A stretch of DNA of 11,419 nucleotides from Paracoccaceae bacterium (GTDB lineage Bacteria > Pseudomonadota > Alphaproteobacteria > Rhodobacterales > Rhodobacteraceae). The position numbers and the translations under genes were made by a program. The first letter of the stretch is position 1. Each line of letters opens with the position of its first letter. Below, one piece after another: positions 6,400 to 11,419 of the stretch. The stretch covers positions 1-11,419 of the forward strand of contig RFUP01000039.1 in NCBI GenBank assembly GCA_009922885.1, written 5' to 3'. Below the pieces are notes generated by a model. That model saw only the letters and a list, made by a program, of their open reading frames with translations, searched no databases and was not told where the DNA came from.

Positions 6400-7458
6400 A
6401 TGGCCAATCGTCTTTCACCTCTGGAATTGATGACCAAGCTCATTTCTTTTCCAACTGTGAGCCGTGACAGCAACTTGCCCTTGGTTGATTGGGTGGAAGA
6501 ATATTTGGCCACGCATGGGATTGCGGCCCATCGCTATTGGGATCCCTCGGGAGAGAAAGCGGCTCTTTTTGCTCATGTCGGGCCGGAGATCGAGGGTGGC
6601 GTTGTGCTCTCGGGGCATACCGATGTTGTGCCCGTGGATGGCCAGCCCTGGACGTCTGATCCGTGGACAGTAACGGAGCGGGACGGCAAGTATTTTGGGC
6701 GTGGCACCTGCGACATGAAAGGTTTTGACGCGCTTTCGCTCTGGACCTTGGTTGAAGCGAAATACCAAGGCGTTTCCAGACCTTTGCAGCTTGCATTGTC
6801 CTTCGACGAGGAAATCGGCTGCACTGGCGCGCCGCCAATGATCGAACGGATGCTTGAAGTCTTGCCGAAGGCGGACGCGGTTATCGTGGGCGAGCCTTCG
6901 ATGATGGAAGTGGTGACGGGCCACAAAGGCGGGCAGGGCTTCTGGCTTGATGTCTGGGGATTCGAGGTGCATTCCTCTATCGCCTATCGCGGGGTTTCCG
7001 CGATCATGGAAGCTGCTCGGATTATCCAGTGGGCCAATGAGGTGAACGAGGAAACGGCCGCGTTGAAGCCGACGGAGGTCGCCAGTCTCTTTGATCCGCC
7101 CTACACAACCCTGCACACGGGCACAATTGAAGGTGGGACGGCTGCGAATATCACGGCTAAGCATTGCCGTTTCGATCTGGGATGGCGCGCGGTTCCTTCA
7201 GATAGCAACGACGCGTGGCGGTCGCGCGTGTTGGCCAAGATCCGGGAGGCGCTGACGCGTGGAATCACCGGTGATAACGGGACCCATGTTGTGAGCTACG
7301 GCACCGAAGCGGGGCAGTTCCAAGACAAGGGATATTCGGCCGTGGTTTGCGGGCCAGGGGATATCGCTCAGGCGCATCAGCCCGATGAGTATATCACCGT
7401 GGCCCAATTCAACGCAGGTCATGCATTCATGCAAAGCCTTCTGGAGCGCTTGAAGTGA
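6400..7458 (+). CDS. ArgE/DapE-type M20 deacetylase, shortened
   Basis: This is a cytoplasmic zinc hydrolase of the M20 family, closest in wording to acetylornithine deacetylase, which releases acetate from N-acetyl amino acids. Visible residues: SGHTDVVP (His73, Asp75), RGTCDMKG with bridging Asp105, catalytic Glu137 and ligand Glu138 in SFDEEIGCTG, Glu165 in VGEPS, dimer-domain His191 in HSS, and His326 in IAQAHQPDE. All expected metal and catalytic positions are present. At 352 aa it is short against roughly 380-390 for ArgE. The missing part falls between about residues 285 and 295, where a PGL-containing segment is normally found. I took ATG 6400, 2 bases after the ATPase stop. A TTG at 6394 overlapping that stop (TTGA) is an alternative start that adds two residues. 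Context with an importer suggests catabolic N-acyl amino-acid cleavage rather than arginine synthesis; that is inference. Confidence 0.85.
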   Translation: MANRLSPLELMTKLISFPTVSRDSNLPLVDWVEEYLATHGIAAHRYWDPSGEKAALFAHVGPEIEGGVVLSGHTDVVPVDGQPWTSDPWTVTERDGKYFGRGTCDMKGFDALSLWTLVEAKYQGVSRPLQLALSFDEEIGCTGAPPMIERMLEVLPKADAVIVGEPSMMEVVTGHKGGQGFWLDVWGFEVHSSIAYRGVSAIMEAARIIQWANEVNEETAALKPTEVASLFDPPYTTLHTGTIEGGTAANITAKHCRFDLGWRAVPSDSNDAWRSRVLAKIREALTRGITGDNGTHVVSYGTEAGQFQDKGYSAVVCGPGDIAQAHQPDEYITVAQFNAGHAFMQSLLERLK

Positions 7459-8801
7459 CCTTTCCCCATTGGTTGCCTGACCAGCCGGAGCACGCTGGTG
7501 CACTGCCGGAATCGGTTGATGTGGTGGTGATTGGGGCGGGCATCATCGGGGTTTCGGCAGCGATTTATATGGCGCGAGCGGGAAAGCGCGTGCTGGTGTT
7601 GGAAAAAGGCCGCGTTGGCGCAGAGCAATCGACGCGGAACTGGGGGTGGATCCGGACCCAAGGGCGGGACCCCGACGAGATACCGATCTCGCTCGAATCC
7701 CGGCGGCTGTGGGCGGAACTGGACCAAGACTGTAACGGCCAGCTTGGGATTTCAACGGTCGGGGTGACCTATCTGGCCAAGACGGAGAAGAGCCGCGCTT
7801 CTTATGAAAAATGGCTCGGCTCTGCTGCTGGCCATCCTGAGCTGGATAGCAAAATGCTGTCCCGTAAGGAGCTTCGCGCCTTGATGCCCCATGCGGGCGA
7901 TCATTGGGTGGGCGCGCTGCATACTGCTTCCGATATGCGAGGCGAGCCTTGGCAGGCCGTTCCCGCGTTGGCGCGGCTGGCCGCGCGAGAAGGGGTTGCA
8001 ATCCGGGAAGAAGTGGCGGTTCGGGCCTTGGAGACGACTGCGGGCCGCGTGAGCGGTGTGATGACCGAGCATGGGCCTGTCCGGGCGGAGCAGGTTGTTC
8101 TGGCGGGCGGGGCGTGGTCTGCGCTGTTCTTGCGAAACCATGGGTTTTCGATCCCCCAGCTTTCCGTGCGCTGCACGGTTTTGGCGACGGAACCCACACC
8201 AGATGTTCAGGCAGGCGCGGCGGTGGATAACCGCTTTGCATGGCGTCGCCGCGATGATGGAGCCTACACGCTGGCCCCTTCGGCCTATGCAGAGCTTTTC
8301 CTCGGGCCGGATGCCGTGCGCGCTGTGCCTTCCTATCTCAAGCTGCTGCAATCGGGTGGTTTTCAGGTCGTCCTGCGCCCTTGGGCACCCAAGGGTTATC
8401 CGGATGCGTGGGGAACGCCCAGGCGCTGGGCCAAGACCGATGTTTCCCCCTTCGAGCGCTGCCGTATCCTTGATCCGGAGCCTTCTACAAGAAAGGTTCG
8501 GGAGCTTCCGGAGCAGTTTGCCGAGGCCTTCCCCGGACAAGCCAAACCAAAGGTGGCGCGCGCTTGGGCCGGGATGATCGATGTGATGCCCGATGTGGTG
8601 CCTGTGGTCGATCATGTGCCGGGGGTATCGGGTTTGATCGTGGCAACGGGGATGTGCGGGCACGGCTTCGGGATCGGGCCAGCCTTCGGGCGCATTATAG
8701 CCGATATGGCTGCTGGCCAGCCGCTTGGACATGACATGAGCCGTTTCCGGTATGGTCGTTTTTCCGATGGGTCACCACTCAGGCCCGGGCCGAACCTCTG
8801 A
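7455..8801 (+). CDS. FAD-dependent amino-acid oxidoreductase, DAO/DadA-like
   Basis: A 448-aa flavoprotein of the D-amino-acid oxidase/dehydrogenase superfamily, which oxidises amines or amino acids to imines. The Rossmann FAD motif VVVIGAGIIGVSAA (23-36) is followed by a second-strand acidic residue in VLVLEKGRVG. Next comes STRNWGWIRTQGRDPDE, the pattern of a DadA-like subgroup. The C-terminal FAD/substrate segment GLIVATGMCGHGFG begins at residue 393. No signal peptide or membrane helix is seen. The start is GTG 7455, overlapping the deacetylase stop as GTGA, with GGAG 8 bases upstream, so the two are probably translationally coupled. Substrate stereochemistry and electron acceptor cannot be read here; opine or N-alkyl amino-acid oxidation is also possible. 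Placed between hydrolases, it may oxidise the amino acid they release. Confidence 0.9.
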   Translation: MTFPHWLPDQPEHAGALPESVDVVVIGAGIIGVSAAIYMARAGKRVLVLEKGRVGAEQSTRNWGWIRTQGRDPDEIPISLESRRLWAELDQDCNGQLGISTVGVTYLAKTEKSRASYEKWLGSAAGHPELDSKMLSRKELRALMPHAGDHWVGALHTASDMRGEPWQAVPALARLAAREGVAIREEVAVRALETTAGRVSGVMTEHGPVRAEQVVLAGGAWSALFLRNHGFSIPQLSVRCTVLATEPTPDVQAGAAVDNRFAWRRRDDGAYTLAPSAYAELFLGPDAVRAVPSYLKLLQSGGFQVVLRPWAPKGYPDAWGTPRRWAKTDVSPFERCRILDPEPSTRKVRELPEQFAEAFPGQAKPKVARAWAGMIDVMPDVVPVVDHVPGVSGLIVATGMCGHGFGIGPAFGRIIADMAAGQPLGHDMSRFRYGRFSDGSPLRPGPNL

Positions 8802-8831
8802 GGCTTGTGGCTGCCTCAGCGGTGAGGCAGC
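8798..8831 (+). promoter_or_regulatory. Overlapping, mutually exclusive hairpins between oxidoreductase and first M20D gene
   Basis: Hairpin A pairs CTGAGGC (8798-8804) with GCCTCAG (8813-8819) and includes the oxidoreductase stop codon. Hairpin B pairs GCTGCCTCA (8810-8818) with TGAGGCAGC (8823-8831) around GCGG. They share 8813-8818, so only one can form at a time. No T tract follows, so this is not an ordinary terminator. It precedes the AAGGAG ribosome-binding site at 8844-8849. An mRNA-stability or translation-coupling role is plausible but unproven. Confidence 0.6.
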
Positions 8832-8855
8832 ATGCAATGGGATAAGGAGCGAAAC

Positions 8856-10019
8856 ATGCCAATCAAGAACCGCATTGCAGAAATGCAGGAAGAGATCACC
8901 GCTTGGCGGCGGGATTTCCATGAACACCCCGAGGTTATGTTCGATGTCCACCGCACCGCTGGCGTCGTGGCTGCGAAGCTGCGGGAATTCGGCTGTGACG
9001 AGGTTGTGGAGGGCATCGGCCAAACGGGCGTTGTGGGCGTGATCAAGGGCCAAAGCACGGCATCTGGCCGGGTGATCGCCTTACGGGCCGATATGGATGC
9101 CCTGCCGATGACCGAAATCACCGGGTTGCCCTATGCTTCGAAAACCAAAGGCGCGATGCATGCTTGTGGCCATGATGGCCATACGGCGATGCTCCTTGGT
9201 GCGGCCAAGTATTTTACCGAAACCCGAAATTTTGACGGCACTGTCGTACTCCTGTTCCAGCCTGCGGAAGAGGGCGGGGCAGGTGGCTTGAAAATGGTTG
9301 AAGATGGCGCGATGGACCGCTGGAACGTGCAGGAGGTCTATGGCCTGCATAACTACCCGGGCCTTCCGGTTGGCGAATTCGCGATCCGGCCCGGCGCTTT
9401 GATGGCCTCTGCAGATCAGTTCGAGGTGACGGTGACAGGCAAAGGCGGGCACGCTGCCGAGCCGCATCAATCCGTCGATACCACTCTGGCAACGGCGCAG
9501 ATTGTCGTGGCTTTGCAATCGGTTGTCGCGCGCAATGTGCAGGCGATCCGCCCGGCGGTATTGTCGATCACGGCATTCCACACGGAAAGCGACACCTTCA
9601 ACGTGATCCCGCAAACCGCCCGTATCCGAGGCACAGTGCGTTGTTTCGACGCGAAGACGCGTGATCTGGTGGAAGCGCGTTTGCGCGAGATGGTGGATCT
9701 GACGGCACGTAGTTTTGGCGCTACCGCCTCTGTCGACTATGAGCGAGGCTATCCCCCCACTGTGAACCATGCGGATCAAACCCGCTACGCTATCGAGGCG
9801 GCAGAAGCGGTGGGCACCAAGGTGAACCCCGAAACCGATCCGGTGATGCCTGCAGAGGATTTCTCCTACATGCTGGAAGCACGCCCCGGGGCCTATATCT
9901 TCCTCGGCAATGGTGACACGCCGATGTGCCACCATCCCGCCTATGATTTCACCGATGAAGCCGCGCCTTACGGCACGAGTTTCTTTGCCGAATTGATTGA
10001 ACGCAGACTCCCGCGTTGA
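8856..10019 (+). CDS. M20D amidohydrolase (hippurate / IAA-amino-acid hydrolase type), copy 1
   Basis: A 387-aa cytoplasmic metal-dependent amidohydrolase of the M20D family, whose members cleave N-acyl or aryl amino-acid conjugates such as hippurate, N-acetyl amino acids and indoleacetyl amino acids. It starts WRRDFHEHPE and carries ALRADMDALP (75-84). The metal motif ACGHDGH has Cys104 and His106. Catalytic/ligand Glu138-Glu139 lie in QPAEEGG, His165 in GLHNYPG, and the C-terminal pair His359-His360 in MCHHPAYDF. The lid/dimer domain includes TGKGGHAAEPH (about 194-204). ATG 8856 was chosen over 8832 because AAGGAG lies 6 bases before it and the protein then matches its neighbour from residue 1. 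It is the upstream half of a tandem pair of equal length. The natural substrate is unknown. Confidence 0.93.
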   Translation: MPIKNRIAEMQEEITAWRRDFHEHPEVMFDVHRTAGVVAAKLREFGCDEVVEGIGQTGVVGVIKGQSTASGRVIALRADMDALPMTEITGLPYASKTKGAMHACGHDGHTAMLLGAAKYFTETRNFDGTVVLLFQPAEEGGAGGLKMVEDGAMDRWNVQEVYGLHNYPGLPVGEFAIRPGALMASADQFEVTVTGKGGHAAEPHQSVDTTLATAQIVVALQSVVARNVQAIRPAVLSITAFHTESDTFNVIPQTARIRGTVRCFDAKTRDLVEARLREMVDLTARSFGATASVDYERGYPPTVNHADQTRYAIEAAEAVGTKVNPETDPVMPAEDFSYMLEARPGAYIFLGNGDTPMCHHPAYDFTDEAAPYGTSFFAELIERRLPR

Positions 10020-10032
10020 GAAAGGACTGACC

Positions 10033-11196
10033 ATGCCCGTCAAGAACCGCTTTGCAGAATTGCAGGCCGAAATCACCGAATGGCGTCGGGATTTGCACGA
10101 GAACCCCGAGCTGCAATTCGACACCCATCGCACCTCTGCCGTGGTGGCTGAAAAACTCAAAACCTTCGGCTGCGACGAGATCGTAACCGGTATCGGCCGC
10201 ACAGGGGTCGTCGGCGTAATCAAGGGCCGCTCGACCGCCAGTGGCAAGGTGATCGGCCTTCGTGCCGATATGGACGCCCTGCCGATCCTCGAACAAACAG
10301 GCCTTCCCTATGCCTCGAAAACCCCGGGTGCCATGCATGCCTGCGGCCATGACGGTCACACGGCCATGCTCCTCGGCGCGGCTAAATACCTGAGCGAGAA
10401 CCGGAATTTCGATGGCACAGTCGTGGTGATCTTCCAGCCCGCCGAAGAGGGCGGCGGTGGCGGTCGCGAAATGTGCGCCGACGGGATGATGGAGCGTTTC
10501 GGCATTCAGGAAGTCTATGGCATGCACAACTGGCCGGGTCGCCCTGTGGGTTCCTTCGCCATCCGCCCCGGCGCTTTCTTCGCCGCGACCGACATCTGGG
10601 ATATCCAGATCGAAGGCAAAGGTGGCCATGCCGCGAAGCCGCAGGAAACCATCGACTCGACCATCGTCGGCTCCACGCTTGTCCTCGCGTTGCAAACCAT
10701 CGCCTCGCGCAATGCCGATCCAATCGGTCAGATCGTAGTCTCGGTCACTTCCTTCGAAACATCGTCGAAAGCCTTCAACGTGATCCCGCAACGTGTTGAA
10801 CTCAAAGGCACAGTGCGCACGATGAGCAAGGATATGCGTGACCTTGCCGAGACCCGGATGAAAGAAATCGCAGCCGGGATCGCCGCCACCTACGGTGCCA
10901 AGATCGAGGTGAACTACATGCGGAATTACCCCGTTATGGTGAACCACGAAGAGCAAACCGCTTTCGCCGCGGAAGTCGCCGCCGTTGTCTCGGGAAGCTG
11001 CGAGGAAGCGCCGCTGGTCATGGGCGGCGAGGATTTCGCCTTCATGCTCGAAGAACGCCCCGGTGCCTACATTCTTGTGGGCAATGGCGATACCGCAATG
11101 GTCCACCATCCGCTTTACAACTTCAACGACGAAGCGATCCCCGCCGGATGCTCGTGGTGGTCGGAGATTGTGGAGCGGCGGATGCCTTTGGCGTGA
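10033..11196 (+). CDS. M20D amidohydrolase (hippurate / IAA-amino-acid hydrolase type), copy 2
   Basis: A 387-aa paralogue of the preceding gene, starting 13 bases after its stop with an AAAGGA ribosome-binding site and a 6-base spacer. The catalytic set is conserved at the same positions: Cys104, His106, Glu138-Glu139, His165 and the C-terminal His358-His359 in MVHHPLYNF. The lid segment has EGKGGHAAKPQ around 194-204 but is otherwise quite different from copy 1. By hand count residues 1-170 match copy 1 at 127 of 170 positions, but 171-320 at only about 68 of 150. This fits two enzymes with the same chemistry and different acyl or amino-acid preference. An in-frame ATG at 9997 lies inside the upstream gene and lacks support. 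It is the last gene of the arm, followed by a terminator. Confidence 0.93.
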   Translation: MPVKNRFAELQAEITEWRRDLHENPELQFDTHRTSAVVAEKLKTFGCDEIVTGIGRTGVVGVIKGRSTASGKVIGLRADMDALPILEQTGLPYASKTPGAMHACGHDGHTAMLLGAAKYLSENRNFDGTVVVIFQPAEEGGGGGREMCADGMMERFGIQEVYGMHNWPGRPVGSFAIRPGAFFAATDIWDIQIEGKGGHAAKPQETIDSTIVGSTLVLALQTIASRNADPIGQIVVSVTSFETSSKAFNVIPQRVELKGTVRTMSKDMRDLAETRMKEIAAGIAATYGAKIEVNYMRNYPVMVNHEEQTAFAAEVAAVVSGSCEEAPLVMGGEDFAFMLEERPGAYILVGNGDTAMVHHPLYNFNDEAIPAGCSWWSEIVERRMPLA

Positions 11197-11219
11197 GCCA
11201 TACCTGAGCCGACATTGAG

Positions 11220-11251
11220 CAGGGGCCGGCCCAAGCCGCGCCCCTGTTTTT
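11220..11251 (+). terminator. Intrinsic terminator of the hydrolase arm
   Basis: CAGGGGC (11220-11226) pairs with GCCCCTG (11240-11246). The stem continues inward as CGGC/GCCG with one bulged C and a CCAA loop, and it is followed by TTTTT at 11247-11251. It lies 24 bases after the last amidohydrolase stop. Confidence 0.93.
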
Positions 11252-11286
11252 ATTGGTAAATTTCCGCACGAAACCCCGTTTCCGAA

Positions 11287-11323
11287 GCGTATGGATTGCG
11301 TATGGCAAGCGTATGGCTTGCGT
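11287..11323. repeat. 11-nt tandem repeat, three units plus a partial fourth
   Basis: GCGTATGG recurs at 11287, 11298 and 11309 with an exact 11-base period, and GCGT appears again at 11320. The three bases after each GCGTATGG vary (ATT, CAA, CTT). It lies in non-coding DNA past the terminator; I see no gene over it. Confidence 0.8.
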
Positions 11324-11334
11324 CAGGACGCTTC

Positions 11335-11351
11335 GCGCTTAACCAAAGCGC
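11335..11351. repeat. Short inverted repeat GCGCTT-AACCA-AAGCGC
   Basis: A perfect 6-base inverted repeat with a 5-base loop, between the 11-nt repeat and the C/G-rich hairpin. No T tract follows on either side. Role unknown. Confidence 0.45.
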
Positions 11352-11375
11352 ACGCACTGTTTCATATTGGTGAAA

Positions 11376-11419
11376 ATATCCCGGGGGGAGCCGAAGGCGG
11401 GGGGCAGAGCCCCCCTCTG
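11376..11419. repeat. C/G-rich extragenic palindrome at the window edge
   Basis: After ATATCCCGGGGGG comes a perfect GGGGGGC-AGA-GCCCCCC hairpin (11399-11415). The phrase resembles extragenic elements I associate with Rhodobacteraceae intergenic regions, but that is from memory and not checked. The element may continue beyond the window. The stretch 11255-11419 shows no coding frame with support. Confidence 0.5.

Noticed and set aside
9949..11109. 386-codon minus-strand frame opposite the second M20D gene, and a similar one at 9081-10247
   Set aside because: Both are mirror frames of the strongly supported M20D genes. Their mutual resemblance follows from the tandem duplication, not from a real antisense gene pair.
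11255..11419. CRISPR-like array in the 11-nt repeats
   Set aside because: Units are 11 bases with no spacers of CRISPR length and no cas gene nearby; this is a short tandem repeat.

Overview
The window looks like chromosome of an alphaproteobacterium, most likely Rhodobacteraceae (Roseobacter group). I infer this from protein wording, wobble-GC codon use, Shine-Dalgarno (SD)-led genes with short gaps, and a C/G-rich extragenic hairpin at the right edge. No database search was possible, so the taxon is an inference.

Layout from left to right. (1) Positions 1-360, minus strand: the N-terminal 120 codons of a YeeE/YedE-type membrane protein that runs off the window. (2) Positions 565-4282, minus strand: a three-gene arm encoding a periplasmic solute-binding protein and two DppB/DppC-type permeases. 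It ends in a strong intrinsic terminator at 517-547, and a UUCG-loop hairpin lies between the binding protein and the permeases. (3) Positions 4283-4576: an AT-rich divergent control region with a short dyad and a candidate sigma-70-like promoter. (4) Positions 4577-11196, plus strand: a five-gene arm encoding a fused two-domain ABC ATPase, an ArgE-like M20 deacetylase, a DadA-like FAD amino-acid oxidoreductase, and two tandem M20D (hippurate/IAA-amino-acid hydrolase type) amidohydrolases. It ends in an intrinsic terminator at 11220-11251. (5) Positions 11255-11419: non-coding, with an 11-nt tandem repeat and inverted repeats.

Read together, the two arms form one module. The importer (binding protein, two permeases, double ATPase) brings in a peptide-like or N-acylated amino-acid compound. 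Three cytoplasmic M20 hydrolases could cleave its amide bond, and the FAD enzyme could oxidatively deaminate or dealkylate the released amine. The substrate cannot be read from sequence. N-acyl amino acids, opine-like compounds and auxin-amino-acid conjugates are all compatible. No regulator gene is inside the window.

Points most worth a second look: the ArgE-like protein seems to lack about 35-40 residues before its last catalytic segment; the two M20D paralogues are much more alike in the catalytic core than in the lid region; the binding protein has eight cysteines; GC content steps up sharply inside the ATPase gene; and two mutually exclusive hairpins lie between the oxidoreductase and the first amidohydrolase.
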